This document shows positions 21,410-31,336 of a stretch of DNA of 48,359 bases, one piece after another. Position 1 is the first letter of the stretch. The number at the start of each line of letters is the position of its first letter. Made by a program: the position numbers and the translations under genes. Source of the DNA: Winogradskyella sp. (GTDB lineage: Bacteria; Bacteroidota; Bacteroidia; Flavobacteriales; Flavobacteriaceae); NCBI RefSeq assembly GCF_028289625.1, contig NZ_JANQOM010000009.1, forward strand, positions 1-48,359, in the 5' to 3' direction. The notes under the pieces were generated by a model. It had not been told where the DNA came from. It did not search any database and was given only the letters and a program-made list of their open reading frames with translations.

Positions 21410-22015
21410 ATGTACAAGAATTTTTTTAAACGAATTTTAGACTTTTCAATAGCATTAGTGGCTTTGATTTTATTGTCACCATTAATTATTACACTAATCA
21501 TTGTATTGTGGTTTGTAAATAATGGCAAGCCATTCTTCTTTCAAAAAAGACCAGGTAAGCATACAGAAGTCTTTACGATTATCAAGTTTAAAACGATGAG
21601 AGACCCAAGAAAAAACGAAAGTGAATTACTTAATCAGGACGAACGCATAACAAAAGTTGGTGCATTTATCCGAAAGACGTCATTAGATGAATTGATGCAA
21701 TTGGTTAACGTTTTAAAAGGTGAAATGGCAATCATAGGCCCTAGACCATTATTAAGTGAATACCTTCCAATGTACAACAAAGAACAAGCAAGGAGGCATG
21801 ATGTTAGACCTGGAATTACTGGCTGGGCCCAAGTTAACGGACGCACAGCTTTATCATGGGAAGAAAGATTTGCCCATGATGTCTGGTATGTAGATAATTT
21901 AAGCTTCAAGAACGATTTTAAGATTTTACTTATGACCATTGAAAAAATATTTAATAGAAAGGCCATGTCTTCTATTGAGAACGCTTCATTTAAAGGTTGG
22001 GAAGGAAACGCTTAA
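21410..22015 (+). CDS. Sugar transferase (small phosphoglycosyl transferase)
   Basis: 201 residues. An N-terminal re-entrant membrane helix (ILDFSIALVALILLSPLIITLIIVLWF) is followed by the conserved core: FTIIKFKTMR, RKTSLDELMQLVNVLKGEMAIIGPRPLL and RPGITGWAQVNGR. This is the PglC/WcaJ catalytic domain that moves a sugar phosphate from a UDP-sugar to undecaprenyl phosphate, starting a glycan. It stands alone here, with no glycosyltransferase neighbours, which is unusual for an initiating enzyme. Confidence 0.92.
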   Translation: MYKNFFKRILDFSIALVALILLSPLIITLIIVLWFVNNGKPFFFQKRPGKHTEVFTIIKFKTMRDPRKNESELLNQDERITKVGAFIRKTSLDELMQLVNVLKGEMAIIGPRPLLSEYLPMYNKEQARRHDVRPGITGWAQVNGRTALSWEERFAHDVWYVDNLSFKNDFKILLMTIEKIFNRKAMSSIENASFKGWEGNA

Positions 22016-22340
22016 AACCATAAACACATAGTAATGGTTAGGAGTGTTATACTAGTCATAAATTTTGCGGCTTTAATAATTAAAACTGCTAAAAATTAAA
22101 AGCTGTATTAGAATAAAAAAGCACCCAAAATTGGGCGCTTATAATCTTAGCTATTAATAAGGGTATGCGTCAAGCAAGAATTTAAAACAAAATATATATC
22201 CCTTAAATATATTTTGCACGATAAATGTAAGAAAATTATTAAGGTTTTTTTGTGTGTTTGATAAATTCTTTGAAAGTTCTAAATTTAGATATAGTAAGAA
22301 AAGTATGCGTTAGCGTTGTCGTTACTAAATTCAAAACGAA
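22016..22340. other. Intergenic region with one hairpin
   Basis: Contains the stem at 22119-22140 (AAGCACCCAA/TTGGGCGCTT, one mismatch), probably the terminator of the sugar transferase. The rest is AT-rich; no gene seen. Confidence 0.55.
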
Positions 22341-22991
22341 GTGAAGTCAAAACAATTTCTTAGTTACATACTTCCAATAACAAAGACCATTACATCTCAA
22401 TACAGTGGTACTTTAGAGATCACATGGCACAATGGGAAAAAACACCTCAATTCAAAAAATGCGAACTATAGTTACGGATCATTACAAAACATCTTAAAAT
22501 TTGGAATTGAACAAATCGCTTTACAAAAAGTCAACTCTATTTTGGTTTTGGGTATGGGTGGAGGGAGTGTTATTGAAACCCTTCGCAACGATTTTAATTA
22601 TACCAAGTCTATCACTGCAGTAGAAATCGATCCTGTAATTATTGAAATTGCTGCTACGGAATTCGGGATTTCAAAAAATGAACACCTAAAAATCCATTGT
22701 TTGGACGCTTTAGACTTTGTAAAGACTGATAACGAACACTATGATGTAATCATTATCGATCTTTTTATCGATTTATCAGTCCCTAATCAATTTTTATCCG
22801 AATCTTTCTGGAACCATGTACTACGCCTAAAATCCTCAAAAGGCGATATCATATTTAATGCTGCAGTAAACGATTCTAAGAGCAAAACCATTCAACAACT
22901 TATTGGCTACTTAAAGACAAAGATTTATAAAGTAAACGTCTTTGAAAACGTCAACAACACCAATACACTTATCATCTTAAAATCACTGTAA
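22341..22991 (+). CDS. Spermidine synthase-like SAM-fold protein
   Basis: 216 residues from a GTG start. VLGMGGGSVIETL is the SAM-binding glycine loop and AVEIDPVIIEIA the acidic strand-2 motif. DALDFV and YDVIIIDLF follow as in the polyamine synthase fold. It lacks the longer N-terminal domain of full spermidine synthases and may be a methyltransferase or propylamine transferase of unknown substrate. DinB follows 35 bases downstream in the same direction. Confidence 0.75.
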   Translation: MKSKQFLSYILPITKTITSQYSGTLEITWHNGKKHLNSKNANYSYGSLQNILKFGIEQIALQKVNSILVLGMGGGSVIETLRNDFNYTKSITAVEIDPVIIEIAATEFGISKNEHLKIHCLDALDFVKTDNEHYDVIIIDLFIDLSVPNQFLSESFWNHVLRLKSSKGDIIFNAAVNDSKSKTIQQLIGYLKTKIYKVNVFENVNNTNTLIILKSL

Positions 22992-23026
22992 ACATTTGTA
23001 AGCGAATATTTTGTACCTTGTAATTT

Positions 23027-23551
23027 ATGACGTATAATCTTACAGACGCTCTTGAGGTTTTAGGACAGACTCCAAAAACCCTAAAATCCTTTTTAGGGCA
23101 TTTATCGAATCCGTGGCTCTATAGCAATGAAGGTGAGAACACATGGAGTCCATATGATATTGTGGGTCATCTCATTCATGGCGAAAAAACAGATTGGATA
23201 CTTCGACTAAAAATTATTCTCAGTGATTCTGAAAATAAAACCTTTGTGCCATTTGATAGGTTTGCCCAATTTGAAACTTCTAAAGGAAAATCTATGTCTC
23301 AATTACTTGATGAGTTTGAAGTTTTAAGAGAAGGCAACCTCGATATTCTCAGAAATCTAAATCTATCAAATGCCCAATTAGAGCTTAAGGGTAAACATCC
23401 GGAATTGGGTGAAGTCACCTTATCGCAATTATTATCTACTTGGGTCACTCACGATCTGGCTCACATTGCACAAATAAGTCGTGTGATGGCTAAACAATAT
23501 AAAGACGAGGTCGGCCCTTGGTCAGCTTATATTCCAATTCTAAATCAATGA
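23027..23551 (+). CDS. DinB-family protein
   Basis: 174 residues, four-helix DinB/YfiT fold. Three metal-binding His are visible: HLIHGEKTDW (first), and THDLAHIAQISR (second and third). These proteins are metal-dependent thiol S-transferases or of unknown role. The stop overlaps the ATG of the zinc-ribbon gene (ATGA), so they are coupled. Confidence 0.85.
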   Translation: MTYNLTDALEVLGQTPKTLKSFLGHLSNPWLYSNEGENTWSPYDIVGHLIHGEKTDWILRLKIILSDSENKTFVPFDRFAQFETSKGKSMSQLLDEFEVLREGNLDILRNLNLSNAQLELKGKHPELGEVTLSQLLSTWVTHDLAHIAQISRVMAKQYKDEVGPWSAYIPILNQ

Positions 23552-23904
23552 ATATGCAACGAAAATGTCCTGAATGTGGAGATAGAATTATAGGTAGAAT
23601 CGATAAAAAATTCTGTAGTGATGGATGCAGAAATGCACACAATAATCGTATTAACAAAGACTCTAAAAACCTAATTAGAAACACCAATAATCGCCTGCGA
23701 AAAAACTATAGGATTTTAGAAGCCTTAAACCCAAACAAAAAAACCAAATGTTCTAGAGCCAGACTTATTGAAAAAGGATTTGACTTCAACTATTTTACGA
23801 GTATCTACACTACTAAGGCTGGCACCACTTATTACTTTGTCTATGACCAAGGGTACTTGCCTTTAGAAGGAGATTATTATGCTTTGGTGAAGCGAGACGA
23901 CTAA
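23548..23904 (+). CDS. Small zinc-ribbon protein
   Basis: The ATG at 23548 overlaps the DinB stop (ATGA) and is preferred over an upstream in-frame start at 23518. 118 residues. The N-terminus has a CPECG...CSDGC zinc ribbon; the rest is a basic helical part (NTNNRLRKNYRILEALNP) and an aromatic sheet end (TTYYFVYDQGYLPLEGDYY). It may bind nucleic acid or protein. Its stop overlaps the stop of the convergent CBS gene by 4 bases. Confidence 0.75.
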   Translation: MNMQRKCPECGDRIIGRIDKKFCSDGCRNAHNNRINKDSKNLIRNTNNRLRKNYRILEALNPNKKTKCSRARLIEKGFDFNYFTSIYTTKAGTTYYFVYDQGYLPLEGDYYALVKRDD

Positions 23905-24383
23905 CCCTTGGTGGTGCTATTCCAGTTGACCCCTTTTAATTGTAAGGCTGCTTTTAAAATATCCTTTTGGCTTATTTGGCCTACCAATTTGCCATTCTCT
24001 ACAATGGGGAAACGTCTTCGTTTAGAGTTTAAAAACTTATTGGCTGCATCAAAAACATCCATGTTGCCATCAATGGTTTCAACATTTCTTGCCATACGTT
24101 TTTCTACATTGTCATGTTCTAAAGGCATATTATAATAGCGACTTTCACTCAATTGTTTTAAACAATCTCCTTCAGAAATAACACCTATCAATTTTTGTTT
24201 ATCATCAACCACTGGCCCACCAGAAATTTTATATTTAATTAAGGCCTCAACAACTTCCTGAATGGATTGATCCGGTTTAAACGTTATAAGATGCGTCGTC
24301 ATATAGTCTTTTACTTTTAATGCTACGGTCTGCGTGCTACTTTGCTGTTGCTTACGCGACCCTTGAAAACTTTTTATTCCCAT
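23901..24383 (-). CDS. Tandem CBS domain protein
   Basis: 160 residues. Two CBS repeats: VKDYMTTHLITFKPDQSIQEVVEALIKYKISGGPVVDDKQKLIGVISEGD and VEKRMARNVETIDGNMDVFDAANKFLNSKRRRFPIVENGKLVGQISQKD. It should bind adenine nucleotides as a homodimer and act as a sensor. The N-terminal 20 residues (SFQGSRKQQQSS) are low complexity. No partner domain is fused. Confidence 0.9.
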   Translation of the reverse strand: MGIKSFQGSRKQQQSSTQTVALKVKDYMTTHLITFKPDQSIQEVVEALIKYKISGGPVVDDKQKLIGVISEGDCLKQLSESRYYNMPLEHDNVEKRMARNVETIDGNMDVFDAANKFLNSKRRRFPIVENGKLVGQISQKDILKAALQLKGVNWNSTTKG

Positions 24384-24497
24384 GACGTTTATATTTTTAG
24401 AGTGAATTTTAAAGTTACTGAAAATTAATCGTTTAGCAAAATCACCCTATTTTAAGCTATTGTTGTGTATTTTTAAACCTTAAATTCCAACAAAAAA

Positions 24498-25307
24498 TTG
24501 AAGGAACAAATCAGTATCATAGGTTGTGGTTGGCTGGGTTTTCCCCTTGCAAAAACTTTAATTACTAATGGTCTTAAAGTGAAAGGCTCAACAACTTCAG
24601 AAGATAAGCTCAAAACAATTAAAGCGGCAGATATTGATGCTTTTTTGATTCGCTTACATAGTGAGGGTGTTTTTGGAAACTATTCTGAATTTCTATCAGG
24701 AAGTACTACCGTGATTATTAATATTCCACCAGGACTAAGAAAAAACCCGGAAAAAAATCATGTGGAAGAACTATGGCATTTAATTAAAGCCATTGAAGAA
24801 CAAGAGGTTCAAAATGTGCTTTATATAAGTTCAACTTCAGTGTATAAGGATGATGTGCATCTTCCTACAATCAGCAATAGTACTTCTCCCGATGGAGTTT
24901 CTAATAGCGTAAAACAACTCATCCAAATAGAAAAAATACTTCAGGAAAATACAAGCTTCGCCACTACTATTATCCGATTTGGCGGTTTGTTTGATGAACA
25001 ACGACATCCTGCAAAGTACCTTTCGGGCAAACAGAACATCAAAAATCCTGAAGCACCTGTAAATCTTATCCATAAAGACGATTGCATAGCGATTATCTTA
25101 CGTGTTATAAGCAATAACTTTTGGAATCTTACGCTTAATGCCGTATACCCTGAGCATCCAATAAAAAAGGAGTATTATTCAGCTTATTGTAAACGCCATA
25201 ATTTGGCACAACCTAAGTTCGATTCATCTAAAAAGAGCAAAGGAAAAATCATAGATAGCTCTAAACTGGTACAACTTTTGAACTACACTTTTAAACATGG
25301 CCTATAG
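24498..25307 (+). CDS. SDR-type NAD(P)-binding protein (YeeZ-like)
   Basis: 269 residues from a TTG start (KEQISIIGCGWLGFPLAKTL). GCGWLG is the Rossmann glycine motif placed at the N-terminus, and the middle (VLYISSTSVYKD) has the SSTSVY typical of atypical extended SDRs of the YeeZ group. The usual YxxxK pair is not obvious, so activity is uncertain. It probably acts as an NAD(P)H-dependent epimerase or reductase. Confidence 0.75.
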   Translation: MKEQISIIGCGWLGFPLAKTLITNGLKVKGSTTSEDKLKTIKAADIDAFLIRLHSEGVFGNYSEFLSGSTTVIINIPPGLRKNPEKNHVEELWHLIKAIEEQEVQNVLYISSTSVYKDDVHLPTISNSTSPDGVSNSVKQLIQIEKILQENTSFATTIIRFGGLFDEQRHPAKYLSGKQNIKNPEAPVNLIHKDDCIAIILRVISNNFWNLTLNAVYPEHPIKKEYYSAYCKRHNLAQPKFDSSKKSKGKIIDSSKLVQLLNYTFKHGL

Positions 25308-25376
25308 AAATTAATAGTTTTTTAAGAGCTATTCTTATTAATTTTTATAGTTTTAGCCCTTAAAATTTAAACAAAG

Positions 25377-26093
25377 ATGAAACAGATTAAAGTTGTCTCG
25401 ATGGTTATCGGGATTATGCTATTGTCAGTCGGTGTTTTTGCCCAGTCTAATGAAGACTTAAAAAAACACTACAAAGACTATTATAAGGAGATGAAAAAGC
25501 AAGGTGATGTACAAGGCATAATTAATGCCATGACACACCTCAATATTTTAGAGCCCTCAGTAGAGCGTAAAGATACACTGGCTTATTTATATCTGTCCGA
25601 AGGACGTTATATGCAAGCTCTCAATACAATAGGCGTAGATAAAAATGCTACAGATTCTGATATGAATGTTGAAGTTAAGGCACTATCACTAAAGAATCTT
25701 AATCAACCTAAACTCGCTTTAGAACATTACGAAATCTTATTTAAGCGAAATCCTAATGTGTATTTAGCTTATGAAATGGCCGATATGAAAATACAGACTA
25801 ATGATTTAGCTGGTGCTAAATCCAATATAGAATATGGCTTAGCTAACGTAAAAGATGATATGAAGCGTGCTTTTTATGAAACACAACAGCCTTACGAAAC
25901 GTCTATGAAAGCGGCCTTATTATGCCTAAAAGGTTTATTGACATTTAGCGAAAACAAAACCGCAAATATTGATGCGGCCATTCAATTGATGAATGATGCT
26001 TTAGCCATTGACCCTAATTTCAATTTGGCTAAAATCAGCAGACAAGGTTTAGAAAGCCAGAAAGCGCAACAAGCTGCTGCTAATAAAAATTAA
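25377..26093 (+). CDS. Secreted tetratricopeptide repeat protein
   Basis: 238 residues. The signal peptide VVSMVIGIMLLSVGVFAQ ends near residue 23. The mature part has TPR helix pairs: VKALSLKNLNQPKLALEHYEILFKRNPNVYLAYEMADM and later AAIQLMNDALAIDPNFNLAKI. The C-terminal QKAQQAAANKN is low complexity. Likely a periplasmic scaffold. A terminator follows at 26116. Confidence 0.78.
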   Translation: MKQIKVVSMVIGIMLLSVGVFAQSNEDLKKHYKDYYKEMKKQGDVQGIINAMTHLNILEPSVERKDTLAYLYLSEGRYMQALNTIGVDKNATDSDMNVEVKALSLKNLNQPKLALEHYEILFKRNPNVYLAYEMADMKIQTNDLAGAKSNIEYGLANVKDDMKRAFYETQQPYETSMKAALLCLKGLLTFSENKTANIDAAIQLMNDALAIDPNFNLAKISRQGLESQKAQQAAANKN

Positions 26094-26115
26094 TCTTATA
26101 ACATTGATAAATAAA

Positions 26116-26143
26116 AAATGCTGCCTGTTGGGCAGCATTTTTT
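26116..26143 (+). terminator. Terminator of the TPR gene
   Basis: AAATGCTGCC pairs with GGCAGCATTT followed by a T-run. A-rich flank upstream makes it usable for the convergent M13 peptidase gene too. Confidence 0.85.
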
Positions 26144-26162
26144 ATTTATATAATTTCAGTCT

Positions 26163-28229
26163 TTACCAAATTCTAACGCGATCTTCCGGTGCTATATACA
26201 TGGCATCCCCTTCCTTAATATCAAATGCTTCATAAAAGGCATCTATATTCTTTAAAGGTTGCGTTGCTCTTATATGGCCTGGCGAGTGTGGATCTGTATT
26301 AATTTGTGTTCTTAAGGCTTCATCTCTAATTAAGGTTCTCCAAACTGTTGCCCAAGACATAAAGAAACGTTGTTCTGCTGTAAAACCGTCAATGTCATCT
26401 GGTCTCCCATTTTCCTTAAAATAAAGCTGCAGACCGTCATAAGCTCCTAATACACCACCTAAATCACCAATGTTTTCACCTAAAGTAAACGGTCCGTTTA
26501 CATAAACGCTATCTAATACTTCAATCGCTGAGTATTGATCAGCAAGGGCTTTACCTCTTTTTTCAAACTCGGCTAAATCCTCAGGTAACCACCAGTTATT
26601 CACATTTCCATCAGCATCAAATCGAGCTCCAGAATCATCAAAAGCATGAGAAATTTCATGTCCAATTACAGCTCCGATACCTCCATAGTTTACGGCTTCA
26701 TCAGCTGTGTAATTATAAAAAGGAGGTTGCAAAATAGCCGCTGGAAAAACAATCTCATTATTTAATGGATTAAAATAGGCATTAACCATTTGTGGCGGCA
26801 TTCCCCATTCGCCTTTATCAACAGGTTCGTTAATTTCGCTCAAGTTTTTCTTTTGCGACCATGTGCCAACCACAAGCATGTTCTCGGCATAAGAATTACC
26901 TTCTTTTACCTGCAATTCCGAATAGTCTTCCCACTCATCAGGATAGGCAATCTTTACAGTAAACTTATCAAGTTTCTCTATGGCTTTTTGCTTGGTCGTT
27001 TCGCTCATCCAGTCTAAGTTAGTTATACGTACTTGAAAAGCCTTGATGACGTTTGCAATCATTTTTTCAGCTTTTTCTTTAGCTTCTGGCGGGAATTTTG
27101 CCTGTACATAAAGCTGTCCTACGGCTTCCCCTACACTACCATCTACAGTCCCAAGCGCACGCTCATCTGCTGGGCGCATTTTTTTAGCGCCATTAAGTGT
27201 TTTACCATAGAAGTCCCAATTCGCTTTTTCTATTTCTGTAGTTAAGAATCCCGCAGCATTGTTTAATGTACTCCAATCCATAAGGGTTTTTATGTCTTCA
27301 ATTGGTGTGGACGTCAAAAAGGCATCCATAGCTTTCATATACTTTGGTTGCATTACTAACAACGTATCTATTTTCTTTTCGATACCCATATTGTCCATAA
27401 ACTTTTGCCAATTGATAGATGGAGCCATAGTCTGTAAATCGGTCACAGATGTTGGGTTATTAAAATTTCTTATATCTCTACTCGCTACCTTATCTAAGCG
27501 TGGCTCGGCCAATTGTGTCTCCATGGCTAAAATCTTTTCTGCGGCATTATGAGCATCAGCTTCCGAATAATTGATATACTGAAGCATTCTTGCAACATGG
27601 TCTACATATTGCCCTCTGATTTCTTTGGTCTTATCATCCTGATCTAAGTAGTAATCGCGCTGTAAGCCTAAACCTGCCGGAAACAGCCAAGCTATATTCA
27701 TACTACTATCATTAAGATCTGGGTTAGCACCGATACCTGCAAAAGGTGCTGAGACACCAAGCGTTGAAGCTAAAATGGTTTGCATGTTGTTGAGATTTTG
27801 GATACTTTCAATCTTATCCAATAGCGGCTGTAAAGGCTTTATACCTGCCTCATTACGAGCAACAGTATCTAACTCAGATTCAAAAATTAATAAGGCTTTC
27901 TGCTGATCCGAACCTTCTTTATAAGTTCCTAATTCTTTAGAGGTATTTAGGATATCTAATACGTCTTGCCTGGTAGACTTCCTTAATACCCCAAATCCTC
28001 CCCATCGGGTTTCATCATCTGGTATGGTATTGGTTTCTAACCATTTCCCATTGACATATTTATAAAAATCTTCTTTTGGACTTACATCTGTGTCCATATT
28101 TTCCAAGATAATGCCTGGAATCTTCTCTTCTGCAAAGGCTGTGTCTTTTTTGGCGTCGTCTTTACATCCTACAATAGCAAAGCACACCAAACCTGATATC
28201 GCTAGGACGCGACTAAGATTGGTTTTCAT
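26163..28229 (-). CDS. M13 family metallopeptidase lipoprotein (PepO/neprilysin type)
   Basis: 688 residues. The N-terminus is a lipoprotein signal (LVCFAIVGCKDD). The catalytic domain shows IGHEISHAFDDSGARFD (HExxH), ENIGDLGG (third zinc ligand Glu with ExxD) and a conserved end (HSPGHIRATQPLKN, MYIAPEDRVRIW). It should cleave peptides of limited size at the cell envelope. Length and ending match the family, so it is complete. Confidence 0.95.
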   Translation of the reverse strand: MKTNLSRVLAISGLVCFAIVGCKDDAKKDTAFAEEKIPGIILENMDTDVSPKEDFYKYVNGKWLETNTIPDDETRWGGFGVLRKSTRQDVLDILNTSKELGTYKEGSDQQKALLIFESELDTVARNEAGIKPLQPLLDKIESIQNLNNMQTILASTLGVSAPFAGIGANPDLNDSSMNIAWLFPAGLGLQRDYYLDQDDKTKEIRGQYVDHVARMLQYINYSEADAHNAAEKILAMETQLAEPRLDKVASRDIRNFNNPTSVTDLQTMAPSINWQKFMDNMGIEKKIDTLLVMQPKYMKAMDAFLTSTPIEDIKTLMDWSTLNNAAGFLTTEIEKANWDFYGKTLNGAKKMRPADERALGTVDGSVGEAVGQLYVQAKFPPEAKEKAEKMIANVIKAFQVRITNLDWMSETTKQKAIEKLDKFTVKIAYPDEWEDYSELQVKEGNSYAENMLVVGTWSQKKNLSEINEPVDKGEWGMPPQMVNAYFNPLNNEIVFPAAILQPPFYNYTADEAVNYGGIGAVIGHEISHAFDDSGARFDADGNVNNWWLPEDLAEFEKRGKALADQYSAIEVLDSVYVNGPFTLGENIGDLGGVLGAYDGLQLYFKENGRPDDIDGFTAEQRFFMSWATVWRTLIRDEALRTQINTDPHSPGHIRATQPLKNIDAFYEAFDIKEGDAMYIAPEDRVRIW

Positions 28230-28327
28230 AATGTGATTTTAGTTAATTAGAATTATTCTAGTTATTAATAAGACCGATTAATTAAAGTAATTGTTACAAC
28301 TTAACATAACTTTAAGATTTCGTTGGT

Positions 28328-28858
28328 CTAATATTCTGACTTGATCTGGCTATAAACATCTTTCTCTAGTTTCTTATTGATTTGATAGTTGAGATTAGAG
28401 AAAGCTACCAACACTTCCTTTACACTTCGTAGCTTAAGGCTATCATCGATATTATCTAAAGTCAAGTTTTCGTTTAACCTTAGCAATGTCGTTTCGATAA
28501 TTGTTGTTCTAGATAGAATAGGATTGGTTTGTAGTGTGTCTGGCATTTTTAGTTTTAAAGTATCTATAAACCCTTTTAAAAAAGCTTTATCACCATTAAA
28601 AAATGACAAATCCGCTTTTCTTAAATAACTCACCTGAATGGCTAGTTCTTGGTATCTATCCCAATTGGCTACCACTTGTTCACCATTAGCGCTTAGCGCA
28701 TAATCCGTAAATTTAAAATTCTCAATCGTTCTGGCAGTAATTGCTTCCTTTTGGCCTATTAGTTCATTATCAGCTGTATCTAATGTCTTTTTATCACCAT
28801 TGCAACTAAACAGAAGTGCAAACAAAATATTGAGAAGGATTAATCCTATTTTCATCAA
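28328..28858 (-). CDS. Hypothetical lipoprotein, 176 residues
   Basis: The start of the frame is MMKIGLILLNILFALLFSCNGD, with lipobox LFSC. The remaining text is helical and polar (ENFKFTDYALSANGEQVVANWDRYQELAIQVSYLRKADLSFF), with no recognised domain. It lies 98 bases upstream of the M13 peptidase gene on the same strand and may be co-transcribed with it. Confidence 0.65.
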   Translation of the reverse strand: MMKIGLILLNILFALLFSCNGDKKTLDTADNELIGQKEAITARTIENFKFTDYALSANGEQVVANWDRYQELAIQVSYLRKADLSFFNGDKAFLKGFIDTLKLKMPDTLQTNPILSRTTIIETTLLRLNENLTLDNIDDSLKLRSVKEVLVAFSNLNYQINKKLEKDVYSQIKSEY

Positions 28859-28996
28859 CGCATAAAATTTTGAATGTAAATATACTTAAACTATTATTTT
28901 GGACTCTTAGTATATTTTAAAAATAAAGATTGCCATATTATTATAAATAAAGCTGTTTTTTTGAAAATTTTAATTTTTACACGGCTAAATTCTTAC

Positions 28997-29004
28997 TATT
29001 TTTG
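28997..29004 (+). promoter_or_regulatory. Promoter -7 element of the threonine dehydrogenase gene
   Basis: TATTTTTG fits TAnnTTTG and lies 21 bases upstream of the ATG at 29026. Confidence 0.55.
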
Positions 29005-29025
29005 ATGATGCTATAATTAAACGAT

Positions 29026-29979
29026 ATGCCTTCTAAAATATTGATTATTGGTGCCTGTGGTCAGATTGGCTCTGAGCTCACTACCAAACTTAGGGAGATT
29101 CATGGTGTAGAGAATGTCATTGCAAGTGATATTAATACCAGAAAATTGGATTTGGTAAATTCTGGTCCGTTTGAGATTATTGACGCTAAGAACTTTAATG
29201 CCATAAAAGATTGCTGTAAGCATTATAACATTGACACTATTTATTTAATGGCAGCGTTATTAAGTGCCACAGGAGAAAAGTATCCCATGGAAGCTTGGGA
29301 TTTGAATATGAACTCCTTGTTTCATGTACTTAATTTAGCGAAAGGAAGTACCATTAAGAAAGTCTATTGGCCAAGCAGTATTGCTGTTTTTGGACCAACC
29401 ACTCCAAGAAAAGATACTCCTCAACATACCATTTGCGAACCTACAACAGTCTACGGTATCACCAAACAAGTCGGAGAACGTTGGTGCGAATACTATCATA
29501 AAAAATATGGTGTTGATGTGAGAAGCATTCGCTATCCTGGCATTATAAGCCATAAAGCGATGCCAGGGGGAGGCACCACGGATTATGCGGTTGAAATCTA
29601 CCATGAAGCCATTAAACATGGCTCCTATGAATGCTTTCTTTCTGAAGACACCAATTTACCCATGATGTTTATGGACGATGCCATTAAAGCCACTATAGAT
29701 TTAATGGATGCATCAAATGAAGACTTAACGATTAGGTCTTCTTATAATTTGGCGGCCATATCATTCACACCAAAACAGATTTATGAAAGTATAAAAGTAC
29801 ACTTACCTCATTTTGAGATGACTTACAAGCCCGATTTTAGACAGGCTATTGCGGATAGCTGGCCATCATCCATAGATGATTCGGTTGCGCGTAAGGATTG
29901 GAACTGGCAACATCATTTTGATTTGGATGCAATGACTAAGGTAATGTTGAAAGAGCTTAAAATAAAGTATCTGAATTAG
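29026..29979 (+). CDS. L-threonine 3-dehydrogenase, SDR type
   Basis: 317 residues. GACGQIG is the Rossmann motif; YGITK is the YxxxK catalytic pair; and the strings PSSIAVFGP, RYPGIIS, PGGGTTDYAVEIY, LPMMFMDDAI and RQAIADSWPSSIDDS are hallmarks of the short-chain threonine dehydrogenases known from flavobacteria. It oxidises L-threonine with NAD to 2-amino-3-ketobutyrate, which is then split to glycine and acetyl-CoA by a partner lyase not in this window. Confidence 0.92.
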   Translation: MPSKILIIGACGQIGSELTTKLREIHGVENVIASDINTRKLDLVNSGPFEIIDAKNFNAIKDCCKHYNIDTIYLMAALLSATGEKYPMEAWDLNMNSLFHVLNLAKGSTIKKVYWPSSIAVFGPTTPRKDTPQHTICEPTTVYGITKQVGERWCEYYHKKYGVDVRSIRYPGIISHKAMPGGGTTDYAVEIYHEAIKHGSYECFLSEDTNLPMMFMDDAIKATIDLMDASNEDLTIRSSYNLAAISFTPKQIYESIKVHLPHFEMTYKPDFRQAIADSWPSSIDDSVARKDWNWQHHFDLDAMTKVMLKELKIKYLN

Positions 29980-29997
29980 CATAATGTATAAACAAAA

Positions 29998-30021
29998 AAA
30001 GCACTTCAATTGAAGTGCTTT
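29998..30021. terminator. Terminator between convergent genes
   Basis: A palindromic stem AAAGCACTTCAA/TTGAAGTGCTTT between tdh-type gene and the convergent lipoprotein gene, with A-rich and T-rich flanks. Confidence 0.75.
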
Positions 30022-30043
30022 GTATTAAATAATACGTATTCTC

Positions 30044-31336
30044 TCATGGACAATAAGCTTGTTCTAGATACATCTTGTATTGTAAAGCCGATTTGTAACC
30101 TTCTGGACTTAGCGTTAAATTACTTGGATTATTTATGAAATCAAAGCCAGCTGGTGTCAGCAAATAATTACTCATACACGTAAGATTCTTGAGGTTTTGA
30201 TTTTCTGATGCTAATCCTTCTGGATCGTTTAGATATACACCTTCAGAAAATGCATTTGGAATATTAAAATTAGCAAATAATTCAAATAATTGCCCTTGTA
30301 TATGCACATTATTGTTCACAATATTAAAGGTATTTGGTACTACATCTTCCATCTCAAATAACCATTGGTAAAACGAATCAACGAACGATTGTTTGTGAAT
30401 ATGGTGTTCTAATCTCAACCTTTCACCTGTAACCGTAGTGACAAAATTACCTTGAGTTACCAAAACTCTAGGATAAAACTCAACAATCTCAACTCTCAAC
30501 TTATTTGTGCTATAAGGGCTGTAGCCAAAAACAGAACCAAATGACACTGTCTGCTCAAGGTCATCAGGATCTGTCAAAATGGTTAAATCCATATAGCTAT
30601 GAGTACCATTGTAAGGTGGAGGAGGTAGAGGTCTAATAGTCTCTCTTCGCACCCATTCCCCTTGTATATAATCATACCATCTAGGAAACATGTTTACCAA
30701 CATCTCTATAGGTGGTTGGCCTCCTATTCCTACTGTATACCCACAAGCCCCATTGGTAAGGCCAAGATTACCTGAACTACTAGCCCATCTACAAAGTACA
30801 CTTTTAGGTGCCTTACTCGGAATATTGGAAGGTTTTGGACTAGACCCTCCATACTTAGCAAAGTTGACGTTTTCAGTAATTTCTCCGTTACTATTAAAAT
30901 CAATAATATACTTAGCATCATAACCCATCTGTAGTTGATTACTTGTGTTTGTCCCAGAATCAAAGTTTAATGTTAGGAAAGCATTTAACACTTCTTCACC
31001 TATTTTTGTAGGTATTATTATAGATAGAGTATAGATAATGATTGATTCAGATTCTTTGACTACATAAATATTATCTGTATCAATTGATAAATCCTCTAAA
31101 TTGTAACCTGCCAATAAATGATTAAAATTATCTGAAATGATACTTTCTACGTATTTCTCAGACTTCGAAAACTGATTTAAAAAAGCCCAATCATCAATTT
31201 CATTGATTGATTTAAAACTTATACCTTCTTCAAATTCAAGACTCGTTCCTTCATTGATTTCTCCTAAATCTTCGCTACATGAAGTAGTAAAAACCAAGCA
31301 AAAAATAGCCAGAATTAAATACATTATTTTTCTCAT
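30044..31336 (-). CDS. Large hypothetical lipoprotein, 430 residues
   Basis: Lipoprotein signal MYLILAIFCLVFTTSC with lipobox TTSC. The mature protein starts with an acidic spacer (SEDLGEINEGTSLEFEEG). It contains WASSSGNLGLTNGACGYTVGIGGQPP and LRLEHHIHKQSFVDSFYQWLFEMED, without a known domain. C-terminal half is rich in aromatic residues. Likely anchored in the envelope; function unknown. No close operon partner. Confidence 0.7.
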   Translation of the reverse strand: MRKIMYLILAIFCLVFTTSCSEDLGEINEGTSLEFEEGISFKSINEIDDWAFLNQFSKSEKYVESIISDNFNHLLAGYNLEDLSIDTDNIYVVKESESIIIYTLSIIIPTKIGEEVLNAFLTLNFDSGTNTSNQLQMGYDAKYIIDFNSNGEITENVNFAKYGGSSPKPSNIPSKAPKSVLCRWASSSGNLGLTNGACGYTVGIGGQPPIEMLVNMFPRWYDYIQGEWVRRETIRPLPPPPYNGTHSYMDLTILTDPDDLEQTVSFGSVFGYSPYSTNKLRVEIVEFYPRVLVTQGNFVTTVTGERLRLEHHIHKQSFVDSFYQWLFEMEDVVPNTFNIVNNNVHIQGQLFELFANFNIPNAFSEGVYLNDPEGLASENQNLKNLTCMSNYLLTPAGFDFINNPSNLTLSPEGYKSALQYKMYLEQAYCP